Below, piece after piece: positions 49,614 through 61,736 of a DNA stretch of 64,000 nucleotides. The translations under genes and the position numbers were made by a program. The notes under the pieces are model-generated. The model was not told the DNA's origin. It did not search any database and worked only from the letters and a program-made list of their open reading frames with translations. Each line of letters begins with the position of its first letter. The stretch's first letter is position 1. The stretch is from Numida meleagris (taxonomy: Eukaryota > Chordata > Aves > Galliformes > Numididae): positions 17,789,747-17,853,746 of the forward strand of contig NC_034438.1 of the NCBI RefSeq assembly GCF_002078875.1. The letters are read 5' to 3'.

Positions 49614-50690
49614 GCCCTTTAGTGCAGGAGAGATGATGCACAGCGCTGGATTACTGCATGCGGAAGCCAGTATTTGGAGAAAAAAGTCATAATTCATTCT
49701 TCCCTAATCTGAGTGATTCTTACTGATACTCAACTGTTGGTTGTGCATATAGCAATTGTAGCAGCCATAGTGGTGATAAGAAGCAGTACTACATTGTTTG
49801 CATTATTGGCTATTCTCACTCAGCATTGAATCCTTTTGTGCTACACACTGGACTTCCTCGTCCTCCCACCTTACCCTCCAAATGTACCCAGGTCCTTGAA
49901 CAAAAGCAGTCCCATGGACAGGCTTGTCTTCTTCTGATGCAGGAATAGCCCAGCATGTTTTTCTTATGTACAATGGGGATTTCTACAGTACATAAGAGTT
50001 TTGACTGGACAGGAATGGCTCCCCAGCTGTTGTCTAACCATGCAGTTGTTGTTAAATGCGTGTCTGAATGTTTGAATGTCCCAGCACTTACTGCTCTCAA
50101 TGTAGCCCTTAGAATTCCATTGTATTGTTCGATATTCCCAGAGGCTGGTGCATGATAAGGGCTGTGATTTAGCCTCTCAATGCCATACTCTTTGGCCTCA
50201 TAGACATGAGGTTATTTTGGAAATGAATCCTATTGTTTGATGCAGTTCTGGCTGGGGAGCCATGATATTGTAAGACTTCCTTTTTAAGGCCTAGGATAGT
50301 GTGCGTAGATGGTGGCATATGGCATAGGATTTGTTTCCAGCCATTTGGTGGTTCTTCTACAATGGTAAACACATGGTGCTTGCCATGGTGGGTTTGTGAG
50401 AGTGTGATATAATCCACCTGCCAGGCCTTCTCATATATAAATTTCAGTTATTGTCCTCCATTAAGCTTTATCTGCTTGGCATGCTTAATTGCAGCATATT
50501 TCACATTCATCAATAATGCAAAAGCATCCATGGTCAGGTCCACCTCTCCCCTTAATCCAGCAGTTACTGCTCCTTCATGGCTCCAAATCCATCTGAAACT
50601 GGCTCAATGCCTATGTTATTCATCACACATTCTAAAAACCTGCTAGCATCATGAACTCAGGTTGCATTTCTGCTTATATTTTAAGGATCT
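49614..50690 (-). pseudogene. Decayed ERVL-like pol (integrase region)
   Basis: Minus-strand sequence encodes pieces of a retroviral integrase in at least two frames. One, with DYITLSQTHHGKHHVF, is the start of the catalytic core carrying the first Asp. Another, at 49816-50100, is the downstream part (GTFKHSDTH, then a tryptophan- and glycine-rich C-terminal piece). Between them a GNIEQYNG segment keeps the catalytic Glu. The position of the second catalytic Asp (50235-50237) reads Asn, in ASNNRIHF. Frameshifts and stops separate the pieces, so no functional protein can be made. No env is seen between integrase and LTR, which agrees with the ERVL class. Upstream gag and RT are absent. Confidence 0.75.
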
Positions 50691-53600
50691 TAAGCTTCCC
50701 ACAAGACCAGAGACACTATCTTCAGTGGAGTTGAAATGGAAGCACATAAATTTCACTGCTTTGGCTTTGGTTTAATTTTACTGATCCCCTATCTTGTCCC
50801 ACCAAACATTAGGCCCATCTCTGCAAAAAATAAATGCACAGCACTAATAAAAAATTCATTTGTCTGGACAGCTTGATAGAAATTCTTTGGATGCTTTTGA
50901 TCTTCATTTTTTTCTATAATCTAAGCCAAAATTGTCATCCTAAAATAACACCAAAACCAATCAATCAAAAAACCCTAAAGGAATAAAAGACTGCTGGAAC
51001 TCAGTTCCTTTATTAGGGCTGAAGTACTGGACTTGCACAAGCTATAATTGTCTTTGGGTTTTTTTTTTTTTTTTTTCAGATCCCAGGCCCCTGTGTGTGC
51101 ACCCACAGGCATATCCCTTCATTTTGTCTCATTTCAGCCTACTGCTGGAGCAGGACCCTTGCCTCCACCTCAATTTCCAGTGAAGGATTTTCATATCATT
51201 CGTCTACACACTGCTCCAAGCTGACAATATTGATTCCTTGTGTTTTATTTTCCTTCCACTTCTTCCGACTCATGGTTAGTTGGAAGTTGAAGGTATTATT
51301 ATTTCATGATGCAGATCTTCATGCATAAATATTAGATCTAAGAAGTTAAAACTGGAAGGGGGGAAAAGGTTACCAATGTGCTTGATCTCGTTTTCTTTTG
51401 AAGTTATTAGGAATTTTGTGACTGTGTCACAGTGGTAACAGAAACAGTTTCTTTTATCATCAAATAAAGCTGATTTTCTTATAATTAATGTCTAAAATCC
51501 AAAAACATTATACTGAAAATGACTATGTAAATGAACACATACTACTCATAAGGAAGTCCCATGTATACTGCTTATAAGGCAAGTACATTACATTTACCAA
51601 CTTCCTTTTTTGTGTAACAGCCATAACTATAGTTAAAATTATCTTCTTGACACATGCACTTTGTTGGCTGCAGTGGGCACCTGCTTGAGCAAACACCTTT
51701 CTTCTCCTGGAATACCAGTTGTGGAAAGGTGGAATTCGCATCACTCAGTGTCAGAGATCAACCACTTGCCTAGGCCTGAGCCACTCAGCCTTAACTTTTT
51801 TGTGAGTTGGTGGACTGAAAGAAGGACCTTTAGGTATCTAGTCTTTGACCCTTACTTCAAGGGACAGAATTTTGTATAGAAAACCCATTTTCCCACATGA
51901 CCAGTACAGGTATTCTCTGCTGACTTTCTGCCTTAGCTCCTCCTGGGTACTGCTCCACAGCACCTGACTGAAATCAGGTGCCTGTCCCCTCCCACTGTGG
52001 TTGTCAGGGTCAGCATGCCTGGGAGGATGTGCATTGCACATCTCGGCTGACATGAGTTTTTGTGTGTCTCAGTGCCTTGAACTGGCATCCCAGTTTCATA
52101 AGAAGATGAATACTGCTTTTGATGGGACAGAGGACTCTTCTACCCTGAGGAGTTTCCATACCTCAGGCTCTGTGTTACAGGACTTTTGTGACTGCAACCT
52201 CCCAGAGGGCAGATAACATATATTGCCTGCACTGGTGTTTTGTTGGAGATGGTTAGCCACTTTTTCCTATATGAGAAAACCTTTAGTGGATTTGTATTGT
52301 CTGCCTGGCAGTACAGTCATTTCAGAAAGAGATGCAATTTTTCTTTTCCTGTCTATGTATAATGGTCAGCATAAATCTGTAGGGCAGACTTTGTCTCTAA
52401 AATTTGCAGAAAACGTGTCAGTTCTAAGGAAGTTACAACCTGCCTAGCCCCAGTGCTTCTGTGGTGATACTGTGGGGAAATGTTGGCAGCAGGGAACAGT
52501 CAGACCCAATCCTGGACCTCAGTGATACTGCAGTGTCCACATCAGGTCTCGTCTATTTATCAGTTGTGTGGGTAAAACTTCATGTCAGTGATACTATTAG
52601 ACTACTGCAGTTTTTCAGTGTAGGCCAAGGTCCCAGTGGCAGAAAGTACATTATGGTCCTTTGGGGTGAATCTTGGCAACTCAGCTTTCAGAATGCAGTT
52701 CTGTATGTTACAGCCTTTAGCTGGCTCCTTGTAAAGGAAGCATGAAAAGAAAATGTGTAGAATTAGATTCACAGTTGCTCACTATTGAAAAAAACAAATC
52801 AAACATCTGGGTATTTGCATTTTCATTACATTTATTCAGAGTTTCTGATCCATACATACAGAGCAATACAAAAGGTGGTTGCAAAGGGGTGGAAGTTTCT
52901 CCATGTTAAGAAGGGAATAAGACCCTTTTCTACCCTGACCTCTCCAGAAAGCACTCACAGAGTTTCCTCTTTTGTCTTCTGCTGGAGAGGAGACATTCTC
53001 TTCATTTCTCAAGCAAAAGAGAAAGGAAATGTAAAACTGGAATCTGCTTTAGCACAAGGTGGTAATGGTATGGACCATCTCCATAGATGTAAAACCCCCA
53101 GACATCGGGAAAGATGACAGTTATGTTCAGACAGCACAGCTTTGGCTAATTTTTGCTTAGTACAGTTCTTTACTCCCACATGATAGAAATCTGCAGAGTA
53201 GCTTCCTGTATTTCTGTTTTCAGTCCTATTATCAAGCCCTTTAAATGTGCATTTTAATACAATATATTACAACAGTACCATCCACTTGATGACAGTTTTT
53301 TAAAAAAAACCTAATTATTTTTCTTCAGATCAAAGAACCACCACAGGAAATCCAATAAACTATCACAGACTCTTTCCTCTGGAGCACATTCATATTTTTC
53401 ATATTCAGATTTGCTGTCATCAGCCACAGTTCTGTTCCAGATCAAGGGAGAGGGAGCCTTTTTTTCATGCGGGAGGGTAGGATTGGACCCAGAACAACAA
53501 AAATGGGTACCATTTGTTCTGCTTTAAATCATCCTGGTTTTAAAAATCCTTTAAAGCATTTCATTTTCTGAATGATCAGAAAACATCCAGTTCATTTCCA

Positions 53601-54246
53601 TGTTCAAAGAGATGAACTTGGGGAGAAGCTAATTATCATGTGCTGCTAATTCAGCATAAACAATTGTATTTCCAGCAGTCACTTGGTTTCAATTAAGGCA
53701 TTTTTAAACTTTCGTGTCTAGAAAATATTATGTGCACCCCTTTGAAAGTGTAGAATAAACACAGCAGTTTTTAATTTTGTCTCGAATATAAATGCCTGTA
53801 GTATATGCCTATATAGGATTATTTTTTAGATGTGAATATTTATCTATTTGTCCATGTATTTATTAAAAGAGAAGAGATGGAGTATCTTGCTCAGACCTTT
53901 CCTTACCCTATGCTACCATGTGGCAGCCCCAGGGGCAGTTACGTACCTCTTGGGGTGTCTGTTAGCGGAACACCAGCAATCTGGAAGCTGTTTGCAGCAG
54001 GGTGATTGCTGTGCTGGGATTTACAAGCTCCTTGTTCTATCTTCAAAGAAACATCATTATTCTGGGGAATAAATTCTCACAGCTGTGAAACTTGACTCCG
54101 ATGATTGATCCTCAGCAAGGTTTTTTGCAGGTTCAAGATTGAAGATGATGCAAAGCCCTGACTATTCTTCATCTTAGTATGGCTGAAATGCCCCAAGAAT
54201 CACATACAGCTCCCCAGTACCAAGTGCTAAAATAATTCCAATACAT
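50691..54246. other. Intergenic, no gene recognised
   Basis: Contains an 18-T run at 51059-51076 followed immediately by CAG, and a TAAT-motif-rich stretch at 53560-53790. Several frames of 60-110 residues (51.1-53.1 kb) show no domain. Confidence 0.55.
51059..51076. repeat. Poly(T) tract (18 T) followed by CAG
   Basis: The T run plus CAG imitates an ideal splice acceptor, but no branch-linked exon or open frame is recognisable downstream. Confidence 0.85.
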
Positions 54247-55932
54247 CAGGCATGTCCAACCTGTGTCCTGCGGCCCACACATGGCCTGGCTCAGCCGGCA
54301 CTGTGGCCTCGCCCCTGCCCTGCACCACCTGCGTCACTGAGAGCACACCCACTGCTCAGCAGCAGCCAAACATTGCTGCACGATTAGCACTGTCTGAGCT
54401 GCAGCCAGGGCATGGGGAGCACGCAATGTGGTGCCAGCTCAAGTTATAGTAAATTATTGTGTGCGTTCTGATTCATTGGCTGAACACAGTCCTGTAAGTG
54501 GCAAAAACTATGCAGCCTTGCTTTCCATTCCGATGAAGGAATTCGAGAGCAGGCTTCAAGATTGACAAAAAATCATTTTTTTGGTATATTTTCAACTCAA
54601 TTTTCAGTTGACATAAATACATTACCTGGAATTTTCAAACAGAGTTTATATTGTTGCAGTCAGATATTCTACTCAAAAATATGACCATGTCACTCTAGTT
54701 TTAGAAGCGCTCTCTTACCAGAGAAAAGCATTCCTCCCTTCACAATCACGCCTTATTCATGACATAATTTTTCGGCAGTACGTACATTTGTGAACAGTAT
54801 TTTTCAAGGATGAAGCAGAGGAGGAGTGAAATTTCATAAAAAATCTCTGATGAACACCTTAAGAGTTCACTAAGAATTGCAGCTACTACCATCGAACCAG
54901 CCTGATGCGTTAGTTTCACAGAAACAGGGTCACATATCCCACCAGTTCTGTGCTTTTGTTGTGCTTTTTTTAAAATAAAAAATTTTAAAGGTTGAAATAA
55001 GTTTTATTACTTATATACATTAACTATATTATTTATTTTATAAGGGCTGCTCCAAAAGTAATGCCTGCTATTAAATTGGCCCGCAATATCAGATGCGGAT
55101 GTTGGTGGTATGGCAGAAGAGGCTGAACGTTCCTGCCAGTATCCCAGTATCTTTTGTTGCTGTGTGACAGGTGGCAGCAGAGGGGCACTCTGACAGAATG
55201 GTGTCTGACATGGAAGTGTGTATGGAACAACAGTGCGTCATCGAACTCTGCCATGCAGAGAAAATGGCACCCATTAACATTCATCAGCATTTGTGAACAT
55301 TTTTGGAGACCAAACATTGGATGTGAGCACAGTGAGGCAGTGAGTGGTGTGTTTCAGCAGTGGTGACAGTGGGTCACCTCTGTTCTTTGGATCTGCTGAT
55401 TTTTTTAAAATAAAACAAAAACCCAAAGCTAGTACACGGGTGTTTTTTTTGTGTTTCTGTTCGTTATTTTTTTTTATTATTTGATATGTATTTGATTTGG
55501 TAGTAAATGTAACAGATTTGTAATTAGTTAGGTCACTCCATTGAAGTGTTACTTTATTGACACTTGCTGAATGTTTATGGAGCCCAAGCAGTGGATGTGA
55601 GCACAGTGGGGTGGTGGGTGGTGAGTTTCAGCAGCGGTGACAGTGACAATGGGTCACCTCCGCTGGTGCAGATTTTGATGGGTATGGCATGCAAGCTCTT
55701 GTTCATTGCTGGCAAAAACGTATAGCTAATGGTGATGACTGTGTTGAAAAGCAGTACTTCATAGCTGAGAATTTGCTCTATCACATAGTGCTATTATGTT
55801 CTTTGTATCTGTTGTAGTTTCCATGTAAATAAATAGGAGACACTACTTTTGGAGCAACTATGTATATACAGCCTAAGGCAATTCCTATTCACTCATTGTA
55901 GCCCAGGCAAGCCAGAAATTTGGGTATCCATG
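54247..55932 (+). mobile_element. Charlie12-like hAT with nested Galluhop-like mariner, copy B
   Basis: Starts CAGGCATGTCCAACCTGTG and ends GGGTATCCATG. The flanking octamers CAATACAT (54239-54246) and CACTGCAT (55933-55940) match at six of eight positions, an eroded 8-bp hAT target duplication. The 5' hAT arm runs to about 55042, the mariner occupies 55043-55858, and the last about 74 bp are hAT again. At 54777-54833 the + strand encodes STYICEQYFSRMKQRRSEIS, the C-terminal dimerisation part of a hAT transposase, then a stop. The mariner occupies the same position within the hAT as in copy A. Confidence 0.88.
55043..55858 (+). mobile_element. Galluhop-like mariner inside copy B, with internal duplication
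   Basis: Termini AGGGCTGCTCCAAAAGTAATG and CACTACTTTTGGAGCAAC are inverted repeats. The + strand at about 55209-55270 reads MEVCMEQQCVIELCHAEKMA, the mariner transposase N-terminus. It is about 280 bp longer than the other copies because one block (TGGATGTGAGCACAGTG to GGGTCACCTC) is present twice, at about 55318-55380 and 55592-55660, separated by AT-rich sequence. Confidence 0.85.
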
Positions 55933-57370
55933 CACTGCATGAATGTTACAGAATGGTCTTTAATGTTTATTAGCTATATACTTTCTAGATAAATATGGTT
56001 GCACAAAGTGTTATTGTTACACTGCATTGCTGGATGTAAAAGTCTCTTTCTTCACTTCTCAAGCAAACATCATTGTGGGATTATCTGACTCAAAACAAGA
56101 TGTGTGATTATGACTTATCAAAAATTGGAACTAAGTTTGCTGAGTCAACACAGGTCATAAAGCATTGCAGGTGGTTGAGAGCTGCTTTTTTTAGTTTAAC
56201 TGCGTCACAGATGCAAAGCTATGTCAGAAAACTCTGTTTTCACCACTGCTTTCTTCAGTTACTGTTATTACAAAGCAATACCATTCACTACGTACTGCCT
56301 CTGGGGAAATGCGCTCTGTGGTCCTTGCCCTGGCTTCATGCTGGGGACAGCAGTAATACCACTGCCTCTCTTTGCTTTGGTTTTGGGTACAAGTGGTGGT
56401 AGAGCTACACAGGAAGGAACATAACCTACTTCCCCCCAAGCATTTGGACTTCTGCATGGGACACATCAGTAATATCTGTGGCTGCAGAAGAGCCTTGCCC
56501 AGATTTTTACCACACTCCTGGTCTGCCCATGCACCTGTCACTGGTTCTTTGTGGACACATGGAACTGAAGAGTGGATATGTCCGCATAAAGTATTTCTCC
56601 ACAAAATTGTTGTCATCCCTTAGTGCCTGAACTGGAAACACATAGTGCAGCTACACTTCAATATTTTACTTTTTGACTATTTTCAAGTGCTATAAATATT
56701 GTGAGAGCTTTATAGAAAGTGACAGCAAATTCTATAAACAACTCCCATTGAAAGCTTATTTTTGCATGCCCTGAGCACACAGTCTAAGTTTCCCGTCAGG
56801 AGCAGTGTTTCGCAGAGACTTAAACCTGAAAATCCCAGAAGTTGGCTGCAACCTTGCTAAAATTAACCCTTAATTAACCCTAAAATAAACTTGTCTGAAC
56901 CTCTCCCATGCTGATCGTGTTATGAGCTGCTCAAGATGTTTAAAAAGGAAAAAAGGAAACCAACATTCTTTTTTCTTTTTTTTTCTGAATTCATAGTTAT
57001 CTGTATCTAACTCCTCCCAACTGTTCATTATCTGAAGAGGCAGAACAAGAGGCTGGATAGCAGGAGGGAAAAACTACAACTTAGAGATACCGGTGTACAA
57101 CAGAACAAGAGAGTTCTGGACAAGCATGTCTGGGTGGATTACTTCAGGAGGACCTGCACAGATACTGAGCATGGCTCAGTAGCAATGGTGTGGTGGTAGC
57201 GGATCCAAGCTGATGCTGGGCATTCACACAGCACTGTGTGTGCTAATCAAGAGTCATAGGACAGTGGATGCTGGGGAAGCATGGTGTTGTTCAGTGGCTG
57301 ATAAGTTGTGGAAGCACCAGCCCTGTTTCACACTGTATTAGCCATGTTGCATGTAAGACGGTGTTGAAAG
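55933..57370. other. Intergenic, no gene recognised
   Basis: Overlapping short frames at 56.07-56.62 kb on both strands have no domain. A TTAATTAACCCTAAAATAA-type AT stretch lies near 56866-56888. Confidence 0.6.
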
Positions 57371-57520
57371 AATCATATAATCATAGAATGGCTTAGGTTG
57401 GAGGATACCTTAAAGATTATCAGTTTCCGACTGCCCTACCATGGGCAGGGCTGCCACCCACCAGATCAGGCTGCCCAGGGCTCCACCCAGCCTGGCCTTG
57501 AGTGCCTCTAGGGATGGAGC
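57371..57520 (-). mobile_element. CR1 LINE 3'-end fragment
   Basis: AATCATATAATCATAGAATG, GGCTTAGGTTGGAGG, then CAGATCAGGCTGCCCAGGG and CCAGCCTGGCCTTGAGTGCC. Antisense CR1 3' end with a clean tail, about 150 bp. Confidence 0.92.
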
Positions 57521-60500
57521 AAAGGCTGCAGTGTGCCCCTGCATGGTTCCCTGGTGGTGGAAACGTGGTGCAGGGCGTGTAAGTTGAGTTTGCAGACCAC
57601 CATAAGATGTACAGTAAAGAACATAGGCTGTATTTCCACTGAGGGAGCTCTTACACTTAGAGGACGAGGCTGGCCCTGGGACAGGTAGTCACATTCATGC
57701 AGTGATGGCTTGAAGCTGGTAGAGCTGATGCTGCTCTTGAGGAGAGCAAGCATCTCTGCAGATATTAATTTCCTTCTTCTTGTGCCAAAATGAAGTATTG
57801 GAAGGTCTACAAATTATCGATACGCACTATGTATATCCTGAGGTGAAAAGAGGAGCAGGCTGTACCCTCTATATTTCTGAACTGTTTCATCACATATTTA
57901 CCTTCATAAGACACTTCTAAATTAAAACACCACAAGTGAGAACTTCCAGCCCCTTGCTCTGAAGAGTGGCCTCATTGAAAAAAGGTCATTTTCCAGCTCA
58001 GCTGACATCAGTTAGCCTAAGAAATAGCCCTGCCTGGGATAGCTTGTCTCATTCTCAATGCTTGTTATGGAAGAAAACCCTAGTTTATAAACCTTCAAAC
58101 TTCAATTTACTGAAATGTGATTATAGCTCTTCTTTTCCTCCAAACCATCAACTCCATCTCCACTTACTAACTTCTCTGTGTTTTCAATATAGTTGAGCAA
58201 AAACCATACTCTTACTGCTCGTAGTAGCAGTTGCACTGGGGAGTTTGGGGTGGCCATTGCCCTAATATCATGCCTCATCTAGAAGGCCTCTTTCAGTCAC
58301 TGAACTATAACAGTGGTAATTTTTTTTAACCCAATGCGCATATGACTGGTTTGGCAAAAGTTTACTAGTGTTTGAGAAGGAAATTCAGATTTTATTTTGC
58401 ATTGTCTGAGGTCTGTCTGCTCTGCTGGTGTGGTGGCTACTATTGCTTTCTCACTGCTAGGAGAAATAAATACTGGTTGATTTTTTAATTACTTAAGGAA
58501 AAAGAGAATTGGTTGATTTCCCCCTCCCTCTTTAAGTGCTGCACTGAATGAGTTTGGTTGTTTATTCTCGCAGGTGGATTCTGTGATTAGGTTTCACCAG
58601 CATTTAATGCCTCCTGATCACAAAGACTAATTTTGCATCAGTGCTGAGCTAATCTATTTGGTGGTGGTTAAACAAGCTTTCCTTGTTTTGCTACTTGGGG
58701 GTCAAGTGATTGATAGGCTTGAGAAGAATTTCAAAACTGCAGTGTAGTTTGGGCAGCGTAGTTTGGGAATTGCTAGACAGGAAAGAAAATCAGAGTATGG
58801 CATGAACAAACACAGGGATTGATTCAAGTTCTCATCTGGGCATTATCACTGAGGTTTCTTTATCGCTGACAGCACTATGTTTCAGCTCCTTTACCTCTTT
58901 TTGCCATCTGTAAAACAAAAACCTAAATAGTAAATCTTATTGTGTCAACTCTTTTAAATACCTGGAAGTCACTGAAACAACTCAAAATACTTGATATGTA
59001 CTTGACCTATAGAATTATATCTTTACTGACCTCACAATTTTCAACTGTTTCTGCTAGGCGTTTGGTTTCATAACACTATTCCAGACAAAAATTTTTAGTA
59101 ATGATTTTCAGACAATAATATCATTAGGACTTGCTGCGAGTAGATGCACAAAGTCACTAATGTGAAGTTTTATTTCTTTCCAGAGCGAAACAGCACTTGC
59201 TTATTATTCACAGACTATTTATGTTCATCAGCATTTATCTGGAAACATTCTTATCTCTTAAAATGAGAGTATAGGTTTTCATTGTTTTGGAAGAGGAGCT
59301 GCAGGTTCCTTTGCTTTCATTCAGCAGTGGTTAATGCTGTTACCTCTGCAGTGCCCCAGGCTTTCATCAGAGTATGCCAGCTCTTTCCACAAGCTGCTGC
59401 TGGGAACTTCATTCTTTCATGGAACACTCAACATGTTAGTTTACATGACAACTATTTTTTCCTCAGGAGCCTGCTGGTTGCTGAAAGATAGCTGTAGTAA
59501 TTAAGTTTCCTAACTACTTGTTTTCCTGTTGGTTATAGAAATGTAATTTTATTAAGCCCCTTGTACAGCAGCTCTCAAGCCTTCTGCTATTTTTGAGCCA
59601 ACCCTGATTTATAACTTGGCATGTTATTATCACTCATGAGCTAATAGGGTTAGAAATGAGTCCTTCCTTCAGCTTCAAGTTTTTATGTAAGGCATTTCCT
59701 GAGGGTAAGACATAATGACATTTCATTCAAGTTATTTTGATTATTATATGGATCATTAATTAGGCTTTAAACTGATGGAGCAATGAACAGTATGAGGCTT
59801 TTCTAAGTACCAGTCGGAATGCTTATGTGTTGTAACTCCCTCACACACCAGTAACCAACTAATTGCTATTCATTATTACCACAAAAATTAGGAAGCACTA
59901 GCTATGCTTCAGTAATGAGAAAGGTTTTTCCTTGCTGATTTTAGTTGGTGGATGATGCCCAAACATATGCAATGAAAGGACTAGGACAGTACTTCTGCTT
60001 CCCACTTATGAGTGATTTAATGGCTTAAAGTAAGGATTTGGGTGTGAAATTAATTCAGATTCTTCTTCAATCAGATGCACTATATGCTGTGACGGAGTGC
60101 GGCTGTAAACCAGAAAGGGAGACTTTCAACTGGTGATTTTTTTCCTTTTTCTGTTCATGTTATGGTTATCAGCCAAGTACAGAAAAATGTCACATATTTG
60201 CCTTTTCTCTTAGCTGCAGTGATGATGATGAGTTCTGCTAACGTTGATTTGTTTATTATAATTGTGTACTTATGTTATTTGTGCCCTCCGGCTGGACGTC
60301 ACAGAGGCAGAACATGAGCTTGGTACAATGCAGTATTGAGAGTAAATACAGGACTTCGTTATGACATCTGGATTTGATGAGGGGGTACGTAAGTTAATGG
60401 GTTTAATAAATCAGTCTTGCTAAGGCTTTGAGTCTGAAAAGATCTGCAAGAGTTTAACGCTTCCAAATTTCCTTCTGCCGTTTATCCAGTGTGGGAATGG

Positions 60501-60932
60501 AGTGTTGTTTCTGCATAAGAACAATATAAGAATTTTGTTTCATAGTCATCTAGCATAAATGGAGTAATTTATAGAAATAAAGACTGCAAAATAATTGGCA
60601 ATATATGTGTATAGCTAGCAACAATGTATGTGTAGCCAATATGAATATATAAATGTAATATTTCATCATACGCATTGCAAGAATATCCTACACGATATTG
60701 CTCAAATCAGAGAACAAGTCATGACATGCCCGAGGAATGGTCTAAAGAGGCATCGAGAAGGCCTAGCATTCCCCCTCGGTGCTCTTTGTTTAACAAAAGA
60801 AGCGTCCTTCGGACAGAATGGATGAAGCTTTGGAGAAAATCACCATGTCAATACAATAAGAAGAGTACTGAGACATCCTGGAAACAGCAGGATGGTGACT
60901 GACTGGCACAAGATAGCACATGAGTTAACAAG
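57521..60932. other. Intergenic, no gene recognised
   Basis: Mostly unique sequence with motif-rich stretches at about 58500-58720 and 59690-59910. The segment about 60600-60932, just before the LTR, may be proviral or unrelated; a small + frame there (60628-60825) has no recognisable domain. Confidence 0.5.
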
Positions 60933-61164
60933 TGTCAGAATGTAATTAACAGTTGTAAACCTTCAGTAAGATTGTGAACCTGTAGTACCCAGCCAATGGG
61001 GAAACAGGGGAGGGGGTAGGCATAAGGGAGACTAGGTACAAAAGCTGCAGTATTGTGTCCCTAGGAGCGCTCCCATTGGCAGGATGCCCGCCATTGCAAT
61101 CGTGAATTAAAGCTTCTTCAGCAGAGATCCTGTCTCCTAAAAATTATATCAGATGTTTCTGACA
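60933..61164 (+). mobile_element. Short ERV LTR with promoter and poly(A) signals
   Basis: Bounded by a perfect 7-bp inverted repeat, TGTCAGA at 60933-60939 and TCTGACA at 61158-61164. In the expected order it contains a CCAAT box (60993-60997), a TATA-like TACAAAAG (61037-61044), and AATTAAA (61105-61111), followed by a U5-like tail. The length of 232 bp is at the short end for avian ERVK/alpha-type LTRs. The right flank is CR1 sequence. The left flank AACAAG does not match the right flank CTCCCA, so no target duplication is visible and the left boundary could be wrong, or internal viral sequence could lie to the left. Confidence 0.6.
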
Positions 61165-61734
61165 CTCCCACTGTGAGTGAAGATCTGGAACCCGAACATC
61201 CTCAAGTCTATGGGTCCTGATGAGGTGCATCCCATAGTCCTAAGAGAATTAGCTGATGTAGTCACCAAGCCACTCTCCATGATATTTCAAAAGTTGTGGC
61301 AATCAGGTGAAGTTTCTGGGGACTGGAAAAAGCGTAACACCATACCCATTTTTAAAAAGGGTAGAAAGGATGACCCTGGGAACTACTGACCTGTCAGTAT
61401 CACTTCTGTACTGGGGAATATCATGGAACAGATCCTCCTGGATGCTACACTAAAGCACATGGAAGGTAGGGAGGTGGTACAGGAGAACCAGCGTGGCTTC
61501 ACCAACAGCAAATCCCGCTTGAACAACCTAGTGCCCTTCCATGATGGTGTCACTGCATCAATGGACAAGAGAAGCGCCACTGCTGTCATCTATCTCGACT
61601 TCAGTAAGGCCTTTGACATGGTACCCCAAAACAGCCTTCTCTCCAAATTGGAAAGATACAGATTTGATGTGTGGACTCTTTGACGGATGAAGAACTGGCT
61701 GCAGAATCAAGTCCAGAAAGTGGTGATCAATGGT
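61165..61734 (+). mobile_element. CR1 LINE fragment, N-terminal half of reverse transcriptase
   Basis: Starts CTCCCACTGTGAGTGAAG, equivalent to CCTCCCAGTGTAACTGAAG in the CR1 at 27.05 kb. It encodes S-M-G-P-D-E-V-H-P, D-W-K-K-R-N-T-I-P-I-F-K-K-G-R, G-V-T-A-S-M-D and the first catalytic motif Y-L-D-F-S-K-A-F-D, with two in-frame stops (TGA at 61387-61389 and 61681-61683). It ends near V-V-I-N-G at about 61734, where an oppositely oriented CR1 begins. Confidence 0.93.
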
Positions 61735-61736
61735 TT

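Noticed and set aside
51059..51079. Poly(T)-CAG as a real splice acceptor
   Set aside because: No recognisable exon, donor or conserved frame follows within a plausible distance.
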